From Clostridium sp. MD294 (GTDB lineage: Bacteria; Bacillota; Clostridia; Lachnospirales; Anaerotignaceae), in NCBI RefSeq assembly GCF_000364165.2, contig NZ_CP097810.1:1924130-1988129 (forward strand): DNA of 64,000 nucleotides. Reading direction: 5' to 3'. The notes beneath the pieces were generated by a model. That model was not told the origin of the DNA. It saw only the letters and a list, made by a program, of their open reading frames with translations, and searched no databases. Each line of letters begins with the position of its first letter. Within the stretch, counting starts at the first letter, position 1. Made by a program: the position numbers and the translations under genes. Shown one piece after another: positions 14,704 through 23,452 of the stretch.

Positions 14704-17277
14704 ATGGGAAGAACAATAGGGATTATATTAAATTTAAAAGATAAATTTAGTAGCACATTACAGAATGTAAACAAAAATACAAAAAAATTTTCAGCACAAC
14801 TTAATCAAGCAAATAAATTTACAGAAAAAATAGAAAAGGGGTTATTTAAAACAGCAAAGGCAGCTACAGCATTTGGTGCAGTAAGTATCGGTGCAGGTAT
14901 GAAAAGTTTTGCTGATTATGATACTGCAATAAGGCAAACAGCAGCTTCTACAGGAACATCTTTAAAAGATATGAAACAATTAAAAAGCGTTATAAAAGAT
15001 GTTTATGGCAGTAATTATGGTGAAAACTGGGAAGATGTTGGCAGTAGTGTTGCAACTGTACAAAAATATTTAGGTGGTACAGGGAAATCTATTGAAGAAG
15101 CAACAAAAAATGCTTTAGCATTAAGGGATACTTTTGGTACTGATGTAACAGAAAGTATGCGTTCTGTAGATGCTTTAATGAAAAATTTTGGCGTTTCATC
15201 AAAAGAGGCATTTAATTTGATAGGACAAGGAGCACAACAAAATTTAGATTTTTCTGGAGAATTGGTTGACAGTATCAATGAATATTCCTCTCAAGTAAAA
15301 AAGTTAGGTTTATCTGCAGAAGATATGTTTGCTATATTTGCAAGTGGTACAGAAAATGGTGCTTGGAATATAGATAAAATAGGTGATGCCTTAAAAGAAT
15401 TTAGTATTCGCTCCATAGATGGCAGTAAAACAACACAAGAAGGATTTACAGCAATAGGAAAAAATGCCAATGAAATGGCACAAAAATTTACTGTAGGAGG
15501 TGATACAGCAAGAAATGCCTTTTTTGAAACAATACAAGGACTAAAACAAATGGATGATGCTGTAGCACAAGATGCAGCAGGTGTAGCTTTGTTTGGTACG
15601 ATGTGGGAAGATTTGGGAAAAGATGTTGTATTAAATATGGATAAAATGGGCGGTGCTTTTGATAAAAATAGACAAACAATGCTAGAAATAAACAAAATAA
15701 AGTATAGTAGTTTTTCAAAGGCAATTACAGGAATTGGACGGCAGTTGTCTGTAGCATTTCTACCTATAGGAGAAACAATACTACCTTATCTTAATCAGTT
15801 TGCAAATTTTTTAAGTAATAAATTGCCAAAAGCTGTAGAAGCATTTTCGAATATTTTAAATAATGTACCTAAAAAGATAGAAAAATTTGCAGGGAAAATG
15901 ATAGCATCTGTTGAGAAAGAAGACGTTAATAGGGTTTTTGTGAAATTAAAACAAAATGTTTTTAAAGGTTCAGAAGAAACAACAAAAGCATTTCATTCTA
16001 TTGGATTAGATGCTGACGAAATGAAGAAAAAATTTTTAGAAGGTGGAAGTAGTGCAAAAGAAGCATTTTCTGAAACAATCAAAAGATTACGTGAATTAGA
16101 TGACGAAGAAACACGTGCTTTTGCTGGTAATACTTTGTTCGGTACAATGTGGCAGGATTTAGGAAAAGAAGCTATATTATCTATGAGTAGTATGCGTTCT
16201 TTTTTAGCAGGTAAAATATTTTCCTTTTTAAAAGAAAAATTTCAATATTTTAAAGAGCATATACAAGAAGTTAAAGCAGTAATTGCAGGTTTAGCAGGTG
16301 CTTTTGTAGGACTAAAAACAATAATAGTTGCAGGCAAAGCACTAAAAGAAGTAAATAAGGCAGGTAGTATAACAAAGTTTATTTTTGGTGCATTAAAAAC
16401 ATCATTACTTGCAAATCCTTTTGTGTTAGTAGCAGTTGGTATTGGTGTGCTTGTAGGTGCTTTTGTATTACTTTATCAAAAAAGTGAATTATTTCGTATA
16501 AAGGTACAAGAATTATGGTCAAGATTAAAAGAGTTTGCAGCAGGTGTAGGCAGTTCTGCAATAGGAGCATTACAACAATTATATAGCTGGTTTAGTGAAA
16601 AAATAATGCCTATATTATCACAAATAGGGCAAGCGTTTCTATTATTATGGCAGACAATACAGCCTTTTGTAGCATGGATTACAGATGTATTTATTTCAGG
16701 AATAGGTATTGCATTTCAAAACTTTTTTGCTGTAATAGGTGCAGTATTGCCTCATGTACAAGTATTGATTGAAGGTCTATTGACGGCATTTAATGGTATA
16801 TTGACATTTTTAAGTGGTATTTTTGCAGGTGATTGGTCAAAAGCATGGCAAGGTATAAAAGATATATTTAGTGGTATATGGCAAAGTATCAAAAGTATAT
16901 TTTTGGGTGTGATAGAAGTGATAAAAGGGCGTATCAATGGCATTACAAGTCAAATAAATAATGTTGCACAAAAGATTTCAAATGTCCCCTTGATAGGTGG
17001 AATTGCACAAAAAATAAATATTCCTCAATTTGCTACAGGAACACAATATTTTAATGGTGGTATAGCATTAGTAGGGGAACATGGTGCAGAAATTGTCAAT
17101 ATGCCTTCAGGAAGTAAAGTAACACCAGCTGACAAAACAAAACAACTATTAAAATCAGGAAATTCTGTAAATGTACATATTACAGTACAAGGCAATGTGA
17201 TAGGCAATGAACAGTATGCAAATCAACTAGGAAGTATTATTGTACAAAAAGTATTAGCAGCACAAGGAAATATATAA
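14704..17277 (+). CDS. Tail tape measure protein
   Basis: 857 residues from ATG 14704 (AGGTGA at 14693-14698; GTG 14695 is in frame). The N-terminal 320 residues carry the TP901-type core (FADYDTAIRQTAASTG, TFGTDVTESMRSVDALMKNFG, FGTMWEDLGKD). The middle has hydrophobic helices (GLAGAFVGLKTIIVAG; FVLVAVGIGVLVGAFVLLY) and amphipathic repeats; the end has FNGGIALVGEHGAEIV and PSGSKVTP, the usual C-terminal mark. About 70 residues (from 243) recur in diverged form from residue 425, each ending FGTMWxDLGK, an internal duplication. The protein sets tail length and is chaperoned by the XkdN products encoded just upstream. Confidence 0.92.
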   Translation: MGRTIGIILNLKDKFSSTLQNVNKNTKKFSAQLNQANKFTEKIEKGLFKTAKAATAFGAVSIGAGMKSFADYDTAIRQTAASTGTSLKDMKQLKSVIKDVYGSNYGENWEDVGSSVATVQKYLGGTGKSIEEATKNALALRDTFGTDVTESMRSVDALMKNFGVSSKEAFNLIGQGAQQNLDFSGELVDSINEYSSQVKKLGLSAEDMFAIFASGTENGAWNIDKIGDALKEFSIRSIDGSKTTQEGFTAIGKNANEMAQKFTVGGDTARNAFFETIQGLKQMDDAVAQDAAGVALFGTMWEDLGKDVVLNMDKMGGAFDKNRQTMLEINKIKYSSFSKAITGIGRQLSVAFLPIGETILPYLNQFANFLSNKLPKAVEAFSNILNNVPKKIEKFAGKMIASVEKEDVNRVFVKLKQNVFKGSEETTKAFHSIGLDADEMKKKFLEGGSSAKEAFSETIKRLRELDDEETRAFAGNTLFGTMWQDLGKEAILSMSSMRSFLAGKIFSFLKEKFQYFKEHIQEVKAVIAGLAGAFVGLKTIIVAGKALKEVNKAGSITKFIFGALKTSLLANPFVLVAVGIGVLVGAFVLLYQKSELFRIKVQELWSRLKEFAAGVGSSAIGALQQLYSWFSEKIMPILSQIGQAFLLLWQTIQPFVAWITDVFISGIGIAFQNFFAVIGAVLPHVQVLIEGLLTAFNGILTFLSGIFAGDWSKAWQGIKDIFSGIWQSIKSIFLGVIEVIKGRINGITSQINNVAQKISNVPLIGGIAQKINIPQFATGTQYFNGGIALVGEHGAEIVNMPSGSKVTPADKTKQLLKSGNSVNVHITVQGNVIGNEQYANQLGSIIVQKVLAAQGNI
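15418..16185 (+). repeat. Diverged internal duplication in the tape measure gene
   Basis: Copy 1 is 15418-15640 and copy 2 about 15964-16185. Both translate to a block running from a TT-x-x-x-F-x-x-I-G motif through KF..GG..A..AF.ETI..L to LFGTMWxDLGK. Protein similarity is clear while DNA similarity is partial, so the duplication is old. Confidence 0.7.
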
Positions 17278-17283
17278 TGTAAA

Positions 17284-17312
17284 TTGAAAATATATATTTT
17301 ATGATATATAAT
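17284..17312 (+). promoter_or_regulatory. Promoter of the HigBA-type module
   Basis: TTGAAA (17284-17289), 17-base spacer, TATAAT (17307-17312). The imperfect dyad GTTATAT..ATATAC at about 17328-17344, between promoter and toxin gene, could be the antitoxin operator. Confidence 0.65.
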
Positions 17313-17354
17313 AATATATATAAAATGTTATATAGTGATATACTGAGGTGAAAA

Positions 17355-17714
17355 ATGAGTAATTTTGAAGTAGAATTTTTTGAAAAAGATGATGGAACTT
17401 ATCCAGCAGAAGAATTTATATTATCCCAAAATACAAAAATGCAAGTTAAACTATATAGATTATTGGAATTACTAGAATTAAGAGGTAATGAATTAAGAGA
17501 ACCCTACTCTAAATCGCTTGAAGATGGTATATTTGAAATAAGAGCAGTACAAGGAAATAATATTACTAGAGTTTTATATTTTTTTGTAATTGGACATAAA
17601 ATTATATTAACAAATGGTTTTGTTAAAAAAACACAAAAAACACCTAAAAGTGAAATTATGCTTGCAAAAAAATATAGACAACAGTATCAAGAAAGGAAGT
17701 GTAAAAATGAGTAA
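17355..17714 (+). CDS. higB: HigB-like toxin, phage-derived Gp49 family (RelE superfamily)
   Basis: 119 residues from ATG 17355 (GAGGTG at 17345-17350). The pattern EVEFFEKDDGTYPAEEFI, an all-helical pair, LREPYSKSLEDGIFEIRAVQGNNITRVLYFF and NGFVKKTQKTPKSEI is the Gp49 / HigB toxin of RelE-type mRNA interferases; the central ELR-like IFEIRA and the R-V-L-Y-F strand carry family residues, and K-KT-KTP is its conserved basic loop. The toxin comes first and overlaps the antitoxin by eight bases, the HigBA order. Own promoter and terminator mark it as a phage-carried cargo module inside the tail operon. Confidence 0.88.
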   Translation: MSNFEVEFFEKDDGTYPAEEFILSQNTKMQVKLYRLLELLELRGNELREPYSKSLEDGIFEIRAVQGNNITRVLYFFVIGHKIILTNGFVKKTQKTPKSEIMLAKKYRQQYQERKCKNE

Positions 17715-17997
17715 AAATTTTAGAGAGAGTTTAAAAGAGCAGATGGAAAATGAAGAATTTAAGCAAGAATGGGATAAAACTGAAATAGAATATCAAATTA
17801 TAAAAGCAATCATTACAGCAAGAGAAGAAAAAAATATCACACAAAAAGAATTAGCAGAAATGACTGGTATCACACAAAACGATATTAGCAAATTAGAAAA
17901 TGGTAATGCAAATCCTTCTTTACAAACACTTAAAAAATTAGCGAATGGGCTTGGTATGGCAATCAAATTGGAATTTGTACCAATAACAAATAAATAA
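17707..17997 (+). CDS. higA: HigA-like antitoxin, Xre-family HTH
   Basis: 96 residues from ATG 17707 with AAGGAAG at 17693-17699; a longer frame open upstream overlaps the toxin and is not needed. Residues 35-90 are an Xre helix-turn-helix (NITQKELAEMTGITQNDISKLENG, then PSLQTLKKLANGLGMAI). The N-terminal 30 residues are charged and probably neutralise the toxin. HigA proteins bind the toxin and repress the shared promoter at 17284. A terminator follows at 18002-18038. Confidence 0.9.
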   Translation: MSKNFRESLKEQMENEEFKQEWDKTEIEYQIIKAIITAREEKNITQKELAEMTGITQNDISKLENGNANPSLQTLKKLANGLGMAIKLEFVPITNK

Positions 17998-18001
17998 AAG
18001 T

Positions 18002-18038
18002 AAAAAGGCACTTACAATAAAATGTATGTGCTTTTTTT
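18002..18038 (+). terminator. Terminator after the HigBA-type module
   Basis: AAAGGCACTTACA and TGTATGTGCTTT pair with one internal mismatch around an ATAAAA loop, ending in seven T's (18032-18038). It closes the toxin-antitoxin unit before the baseplate genes. Confidence 0.75.
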
Positions 18039-18054
18039 AATGGAGATGAAATAA

Positions 18055-18480
18055 ATGGATATAGTGGTATCGGCAAATAATGGAGAAACAGTGCTTCTAT
18101 TACCAGTATTACCAGAAAATATGCCGGAATTAGTAGAAACATGGAACAACAGCACATTTGAAAGCATAAACAATGACATCAATTTAATAGGAACAAAGGG
18201 ATTAAGGACTGTAACGTTGCAGTCCTTTTTTCCTGTGAACAAAAACTATAAATTTCAAAGGGCAGGAAGTGAAAAAGATGGTTGGAAATATGTTGCTTTT
18301 TTTCAGAAATATGCAGATTTAAGAGTACCTATTAGAATGATATTTTTAGATGATATGAAAGAATTATCTAATATGGCATATACAATAGAAAAATTTACAG
18401 CACAAATTAACAGAAGAAAGGACATCAATTATACTGTAGAACTAAAAGAATATCGTTTTGTAAAAGTAAAGGAAGTATAA
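18055..18480 (+). CDS. Baseplate/tail hub assembly protein (XkdP-like, no LysM seen)
   Basis: 141 residues from ATG 18055 (GGAGATGA at 18042-18049). The sequence, with VLLLPVLPENMPELVETWNNSTFESI, LIGTKGLRTVTLQSFFP and a C-terminal KDINYTVELKEYRFVKV, matches the N-terminal unit of XkdP-type proteins, which sit between the tape measure and the XkdQ hub. PBSX XkdP has an additional LysM domain that I do not see here, so this is a short form. It probably helps attach the hub to the tape measure. Confidence 0.7.
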   Translation: MDIVVSANNGETVLLLPVLPENMPELVETWNNSTFESINNDINLIGTKGLRTVTLQSFFPVNKNYKFQRAGSEKDGWKYVAFFQKYADLRVPIRMIFLDDMKELSNMAYTIEKFTAQINRRKDINYTVELKEYRFVKVKEV

Positions 18481-18483
18481 AAT

Positions 18484-19467
18484 ATGACGTATCAAGTAAT
18501 CATTGTAAAACAAAATCAATGTTATGATGTTTCAGATATTGCAGGTAATATAAGTTGGAATGATAGTATAGAAAGCTTAGGTATGGAATTTGATTTTTCT
18601 ATAGCAACATCTGACGAAAAGTATTTTACAAAATTTGTAATAGAAGTAGGTGATATGGTACTTTTTACAAAGGAATATGAAATATTTAGAGGGATTATTG
18701 TAAGTAAAACAGTATCAGCAACAACAGAACAAAATTTTAAAGCGTATGATTTTTGTTGGTATTTTAATAAAAGCAAAGTGATAAAGCAGTTTAATGGCAT
18801 CAATGCAGGTAAGGCAATACAACAATTATGTGATGAATTAAACATTAAAATAGGAGAAATTGCTCCTATGAGAAGTAATATAAAACATATTTATTATGAT
18901 AAAACAGCGGCTGATATTATAGAGGATATATTAGAACAAGAAACAGCAGAAACAGCAAAAAGTTATATCAAAGAAATGAGAGGAGATAGTTTTTATATAT
19001 TTGAAAAAGGAAGCATTACAATACAGCCTATGTTTAAGCCAGCAGTTAATATAGCAGCATTTCCTGTTACAAATGAAATAGGTAGTTTCAATAAAGTATG
19101 GAGTATAGAAGAAATGAAAAATGATGTCAAAATTGTATCAGGAAGCGAAAAAAGTGTTCGTATATTAGGTGAAGCAAAAGACGAACAAAATATAAAAAAA
19201 TATGGATTGTTGCAGGAAATAGAAACTATTGACGAAAAAGAATTTAACAAAGCACAAAATATTGCACAAAACAAATTAAAACAATACAACAAAATAGAAG
19301 AAACAATAAGTGTAAATTTGTTAGGAGATGACAGTACCAGAGCAGGAAGAACAATTACAATAAATCATAAAAAATCTGAAATTTTAGGCAACTTTCTCAT
19401 TACAAGCTGTAATCATACTTTTTCAAAAGGAATACATACTATGACATTAGAATTAGAGAGGATTTGA
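18484..19467 (+). CDS. Baseplate hub protein (XkdQ-like, gpD family)
   Basis: 327 residues from ATG 18484. It begins with strands (YQVIIVKQNQCYDVSDIAGNISW), then SLGMEFDFSIATSD, YEIFRGIIVSKTVSATTEQNFKAYDFCWYFNKSK and GKAIQQLCDELNIKIGEI, the pattern of the XkdQ/YqbQ hub related to the P2 gpD and T4 gp27 hub. It ends with FLITSCNHTFSKGIHTMTLEL, the usual final beta-strand. The hub is the platform between tube and spike. No lytic domain is visible. Confidence 0.82.
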   Translation: MTYQVIIVKQNQCYDVSDIAGNISWNDSIESLGMEFDFSIATSDEKYFTKFVIEVGDMVLFTKEYEIFRGIIVSKTVSATTEQNFKAYDFCWYFNKSKVIKQFNGINAGKAIQQLCDELNIKIGEIAPMRSNIKHIYYDKTAADIIEDILEQETAETAKSYIKEMRGDSFYIFEKGSITIQPMFKPAVNIAAFPVTNEIGSFNKVWSIEEMKNDVKIVSGSEKSVRILGEAKDEQNIKKYGLLQEIETIDEKEFNKAQNIAQNKLKQYNKIEETISVNLLGDDSTRAGRTITINHKKSEILGNFLITSCNHTFSKGIHTMTLELERI

Positions 19468-19472
19468 TAATA

Positions 19473-19916
19473 ATGGACTGGGCAACGACATTTGCAAAAG
19501 AATTAAAACAAAGAGAAAATCCTGCTATATTAGGGGCAATATTAGGAATAGTGATTACACCACCTCCAAAATTAAAAATCAGTATATTAAATGGTAGTGT
19601 TTTGCTTACAAAATGCTATGTACTTGAAAATTTACTAAATGGATTTACTAAAATTGCCACAATACCAGAACAAATAGCAACAGGTACAGCAAATGGAAAA
19701 GGTACAACAAATATTGTAAATGATGGGGGAGAAGGAGCAAGCCCACACAGTCATACTGTTACAACAGATGTCACTATAAAAACAATAGCACTACCAAGTG
19801 CAGAAATTTGTTTTGAGGATACTTTAAAAGCAGGTGATGAAGTATTGCTTGTAGTTTCTCCAGATAATCAAACATATTTTGTAATAGGAAAGGTTAAAAA
19901 AATAGGTGATGAATAA
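19473..19916 (+). CDS. Tail spike/hub protein, DUF2577 (XkdR-like)
   Basis: 147 residues from ATG 19473; an in-frame TTG at 19464 overlaps the hub stop and is less likely. Features are the N-terminal helix WATTFAKELKQRENPAI, the sequence ILGIVITPPPKLKISIL (an OB-fold strand pair with the PPPKLKI box), a Gly/Asn-rich loop with SPHSHTVTTDVTI, and AGDEVLLVVSPDNQTYFVIGKV. This is the DUF2577 family found with XkdQ and XkdS. The His-containing SPHSH loop may bind a metal, as in membrane-piercing spikes; that is inference. Confidence 0.8.
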   Translation: MDWATTFAKELKQRENPAILGAILGIVITPPPKLKISILNGSVLLTKCYVLENLLNGFTKIATIPEQIATGTANGKGTTNIVNDGGEGASPHSHTVTTDVTIKTIALPSAEICFEDTLKAGDEVLLVVSPDNQTYFVIGKVKKIGDE

Positions 19917-20383
19917 TGTTTCCTACTGTCTATGCAGATTTAGAACAATTAAATAAAAAATTATCACAACAGCAAAACAGCGTTAAACCTTTAGGCAAAA
20001 GCTGTTTTTTTGATTATAAAACAGGACAACACAAAATAATAGACGGAAAAACTGTACTATGTTCATCTGTTGAAACAATGGAGCAATGGATAGAAAAAGT
20101 ATTGCGTACAGAATTAAACAAATATGGTATTTATAATATAGATGAAACAGAAAATTTTGGTATATCTATTTATCGTTATATTGGTGAAAAAAATATTCCT
20201 ATGAGTTATGTAGTGTCAGAATTAAAAAGAGAAATTACAGAACAAATGCTAAATCATAGATATATCAAGGAGGTAACAGACTATCAAGTAATACGAGAAA
20301 AAAAGGGACTACATATATTATTTACAACAGTATTGATAACAGAAGAAGAAATCAAAAAGGAAGTGCAGTTATATGGAGTATAG
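19916..20383 (+). CDS. Baseplate wedge protein, DUF2634 / gp25-like (XkdS-like)
   Basis: 155 residues starting in an ATAATG overlap with the previous gene. The segment CFFDYKTGQHKIIDGKTVLCSSVETMEQWIEKVLRTE followed by YGIYNIDETENFGISIYRYIGE is the DUF2634 signature, homologous to the gp25 wedge lysozyme-like protein that starts sheath polymerisation. It is placed between XkdR- and XkdT-like genes as in PBSX. It overlaps the next gene by eleven bases. Confidence 0.85.
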   Translation: MFPTVYADLEQLNKKLSQQQNSVKPLGKSCFFDYKTGQHKIIDGKTVLCSSVETMEQWIEKVLRTELNKYGIYNIDETENFGISIYRYIGEKNIPMSYVVSELKREITEQMLNHRYIKEVTDYQVIREKKGLHILFTTVLITEEEIKKEVQLYGV

Positions 20384-21473
20384 AAAGTCAGCAGATGTTT
20401 TGCAAAAAGAACTGCTTTCAGAAATTGATGATAGTTATGAAAAAACAAAGGGGTATTTTTTATGGGACATTCTAAAGGCGGTTGCGATTGGAATTAAAAA
20501 TTTACTAGAAAAACTGCAAATTGTTTCAGAAAAATTAGATGTAGAAAATACATATGGAAAAGAAAGAGAGCGTTTTATATTTCAAAGAACAGGTATTACA
20601 AGACGACAAGCTACATTTGCAGAAGGCGTTGTAAAAGTAAAAGGAAATGGTATTGTAACAAAAGGAGATTTATTTGAAACAGAAGGACTTGTTCGATTTG
20701 AAGCAGTAGAAACAGTAAATGTAGTAGAACAAGCAAATATTTCTATAAAAGCAGTTTTAGTAGGTGCAAGTAGCAATGTGCCTGTGGGTAGTATTACAAA
20801 AATGCCTATTACCATACAAGGCATTACAAGTTGTGTTAATGAAGTTTCTACAGAAGGCGGTTATGAGGCAGAAAGCGATGAAGATTTACTTTTACGTTAT
20901 TATGAAAGATTAAGAGAACCAGCTACATCAGGAAATATTTATCACTATAAGAGATGGGCGAAAGAAGTGGAAGGAGTAGGAGCAGCTCATGTTTTTCCTT
21001 TGTGGGCAGGGGATAATACTGTTAAAGTTGTGATTATTGATTTAGAAAGACAGCCAGCAAGTACAGAATTAGTAGAAAAAGTACAAAACTATATAGACCC
21101 TAATTGTACAGGCACAGGAGAAGGACAGGCACCTATAGGAGCATATTGCACTGTAGAAAGTGCAAAACCTAAAATAATCAATGTTTCTGTTATGCTTCAT
21201 ACTTCTAAATATGCCAATTTGGAAGTTGTAAAAAAAGAAATGAAAACAAAAATTACAAATTATTTAAAGCAGATTGCATTTGAACAAGACTATGCAAGTT
21301 TTGCACAAATAGGAGCAAATATATTATCTGTAGAAAATGTGCTTGATTACGAAAATATGACACTAAACGGATTGACACAAAATATCACTTGTAAAAAAGA
21401 AGAAGTTATGCTATTGGGAGAGTTGGTGCTGTTGAATGATAATACAGAATACACTACTGAAATTACTACATAA
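20373..21473 (+). CDS. xkdT: Baseplate J-like protein (XkdT-like)
   Basis: 366 residues from ATG 20373. The family core is visible: TYGKERERFIFQRTGITRRQAT near residue 55, a beta-rich domain with GNGIVTKGDLFETEGLVRFEAVETV, then YEAESDEDLLLRYYERLREPATSGNIYHYKRWAKEVEGVGAAHVFP and a C-terminal domain with IDPNCTGTGEGQAPIGAYCTV. Baseplate J / gp6-type proteins form the wedges of contractile tails. Length and order agree with PBSX XkdT. It overlaps the next gene by 38 bases. Confidence 0.9.
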   Translation: MEYRKSADVLQKELLSEIDDSYEKTKGYFLWDILKAVAIGIKNLLEKLQIVSEKLDVENTYGKERERFIFQRTGITRRQATFAEGVVKVKGNGIVTKGDLFETEGLVRFEAVETVNVVEQANISIKAVLVGASSNVPVGSITKMPITIQGITSCVNEVSTEGGYEAESDEDLLLRYYERLREPATSGNIYHYKRWAKEVEGVGAAHVFPLWAGDNTVKVVIIDLERQPASTELVEKVQNYIDPNCTGTGEGQAPIGAYCTVESAKPKIINVSVMLHTSKYANLEVVKKEMKTKITNYLKQIAFEQDYASFAQIGANILSVENVLDYENMTLNGLTQNITCKKEEVMLLGELVLLNDNTEYTTEITT

Positions 21474-22038
21474 AATTTATAGAAAAGATAAATTTACGCT
21501 GGAATTAACAAAAACAATTTCAATACAGTTAGACAAGGCAGAACAAAATATAAAAGAAATAGCCAAACAGCAATATTTAGATAGTGCAACATGGGGATTA
21601 GATATTTTTGAAAAGGAATTAAATAGAAAAGGGAAATCAAAGCCAATAGAGCAAAGACAAGCTGCCATAAAAGCAAAATGGAGAGGTGCAGGAAAATTAA
21701 TATTATTTTTGATACAGCGAACATTACAATGTTATATCACAGGGAATATTATTGTAGCATTTCAAAAAAGATTGATGATTACTATACAGGGAGAAATACT
21801 GCAATCTGTCAATTTATATGATGTAGTTCATACGATTGAGGAAGTAAAACCGGCTCATATTGGTTGGAATTTAAAATATATTTTGCCAAATATACAAAAT
21901 ACTGTTACAGTAGGTTCTTTTGTGCAGTCAGCAATTTATATTCATGTTTTACCCTATACAGCTAGTGAATGGAAAACAGAAGCAAATATTGCAGTTGGCA
22001 GTAGGGCTCATGTTGGTATTTATTTGGAGGTGGTTTAA
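21436..22038 (+). CDS. Tail protein XkdU/YmfQ-like (DUF2313)
   Basis: 200 residues beginning at ATG 21436 inside the end of the J-like gene, an overlap of 38 bases. The sequence has LATWGLDIFEKELNR-like (SATWGLDIFEKELN at 51-64), EQRQAAIKAKWRGAGK and a C-terminal strand-rich domain with HIEEVKPAHIGWNLKY-like text, the DUF2313 pattern. These proteins link baseplate wedges to tail fibres in P2- and PBSX-type tails (P2 gpI relatives). No signal or membrane segments are present. Confidence 0.82.
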   Translation: MIIQNTLLKLLHKIYRKDKFTLELTKTISIQLDKAEQNIKEIAKQQYLDSATWGLDIFEKELNRKGKSKPIEQRQAAIKAKWRGAGKLILFLIQRTLQCYITGNIIVAFQKRLMITIQGEILQSVNLYDVVHTIEEVKPAHIGWNLKYILPNIQNTVTVGSFVQSAIYIHVLPYTASEWKTEANIAVGSRAHVGIYLEVV

Positions 22039-22039
22039 T

Positions 22040-22897
22040 ATGTCAGAAAGAAAATATTTTTCTGTTGTAACAGATATTGGTACAGCTGCTATGACAAAAG
22101 CAATACATGATGGTGTAAAAGTAGATGCTGTTTACTATGCAGTAGGAGATGGTGGAGGATTACCTTATATACCTACTACAGATATGACAGCGTTAAAAAA
22201 TGAGGTATGGCGTGGAGATATTATAAATTATGAAGAGTCGCCACAATCCCCTAATGTAATAAGAGTAGATACACTAGTTCCGTCTGATGCAGGCGGTTTT
22301 ACAATGAGGGAAATGGGAATATTTGATACAAAAAATAGATTAATTGCTGTTGCAAATATGGCAGATGTTGTAAAAGTACGTTCTACAGATGGTATGCAGA
22401 CAGAAATCGCTCTTTCTATGAGTATCGCACTTATAAATAAAGAAGCCTTAAACTTTAAAATAGATACAAATTTAGTTTATGTTTCTAAAAAGGATTTACA
22501 AAATCAGATAAAGCAAAGGGATATTGTAATACCGATTACAGGGTGGTTAGAAAATATAGAGGGTGGAGAGGGAGGCGTATACATAGATATAGTGCAAAAA
22601 GATGTTACAGAAAACATGATACCGATTGTGAGCATATACCCTAATGATATGAGTGTTGCAAGGGGTTGTGGTATGAATACTACAGTGCAAACAATAAATG
22701 GTGCAGTACGATTTTTTGCAGATAAAATACCCAAAAAAGAAATCAAAGCAAGTCTTGTATTATTAAAGGCATATCATGGTATTGCAGGGGAAATTACAGA
22801 GGGTGGTTATGGTTTAGACATAGAAGAATTTTACAAAAATTATGTAGCAACAAATGAAGAAGTAGAAAAAGTATTAAACGAAGTATTTGAAAAATAG
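22040..22897 (+). CDS. Tail fibre protein, N-terminal collar-type domain
   Basis: 285 residues from ATG 22040 after GGAGGTGG (22026-22033); a longer open frame from 21920 overlaps the preceding gene and is rejected. Residues 1-150 resemble the phage tail-collar fibre domain: FSVVTDIGTAAMTKAI, AVGDGGGLPYIPTTDMTALKNEVWRG, SDAGGFTMREMGIFD, IALSMSIAL. The C-terminal 120 residues, with two strands (IVIPITGWL, MIPIVSIYP), are a variable tip domain. The fibre attaches the virion to the host surface. It is short for a complete fibre, and further fibre-like genes follow. Confidence 0.83.
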   Translation: MSERKYFSVVTDIGTAAMTKAIHDGVKVDAVYYAVGDGGGLPYIPTTDMTALKNEVWRGDIINYEESPQSPNVIRVDTLVPSDAGGFTMREMGIFDTKNRLIAVANMADVVKVRSTDGMQTEIALSMSIALINKEALNFKIDTNLVYVSKKDLQNQIKQRDIVIPITGWLENIEGGEGGVYIDIVQKDVTENMIPIVSIYPNDMSVARGCGMNTTVQTINGAVRFFADKIPKKEIKASLVLLKAYHGIAGEITEGGYGLDIEEFYKNYVATNEEVEKVLNEVFEK

Positions 22898-22909
22898 GAG
22901 GATTTTATT

Positions 22910-23398
22910 ATGAGTTTAACAAAAACAACAAAATTAGAAGCATTAAAATTATTAGCAGAAAGGACAAAACTAGAAACAGAAAAAGGGATTAAAGCAGCGA
23001 TTGCAGAAGCAGGTCATGCGAAATTTGAAAAAGTGGATACATTGCCAGAAATTGCTGACGCACAAGAAAATGTAATGTATTTGCTTTTTAATACTGAAAC
23101 AAATCATTATGATATTTATGCTAAAATTGGCGAAAAGTTGGAACAGCTTGATGATACTAGTGTAAATTTAGAGGATTATGTTTTAAAAGAAGAAGGAAAA
23201 GAACTGATTGCTACAGAAAAAATAACAAAATTAGACGGCATTGCAGAAGGTGCTGTAAAAGTAGAAGCAAGTGCTACAAATGGTAATATTAAAATAAATG
23301 GTGTAGAAACAAAAGTGTATGAACAAGAAGTTGCTACAACAGAAGAAGTCAACGCAATGCTAGATGAAGTGTTTGGTACAGTAGAAGCAAGTGCATAA
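22910..23398 (+). CDS. Tail fibre / appendage-associated protein
   Basis: 162 residues, ATG 22910 after AGGAGG. It is a Glu/Lys/Thr-rich helical and strand mixture: an N-terminal helix LEALKLLAERTKLE, then YLLFNTETNHYDIYAKIGEKLEQLDDT, then LDGIAEGAVKVEASATNGNIKING, and a C-terminal helix. LDGIAEGA-type motifs are common in phage fibre shafts. I do not recognise a receptor-binding domain. A perfect stem AGGGGAGA/TCTCCCCT (23403-23421) follows its stop. Confidence 0.6.
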   Translation: MSLTKTTKLEALKLLAERTKLETEKGIKAAIAEAGHAKFEKVDTLPEIADAQENVMYLLFNTETNHYDIYAKIGEKLEQLDDTSVNLEDYVLKEEGKELIATEKITKLDGIAEGAVKVEASATNGNIKINGVETKVYEQEVATTEEVNAMLDEVFGTVEASA

Positions 23399-23402
23399 TG
23401 GC

Positions 23403-23421
23403 AGGGGAGATTTTCTCCCCT
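23403..23421 (+). terminator. Hairpin between fibre genes, weak terminator candidate
   Basis: AGGGGAGA, loop TTT, TCTCCCCT is a perfect eight-pair stem, but the following bases ATTCCTTTT are a poor T-run. It could reduce read-through or protect mRNA ends. Confidence 0.35.
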
Positions 23422-23452
23422 ATTCCTTTTGTGTAAAGGAGGTAAGAAATAA

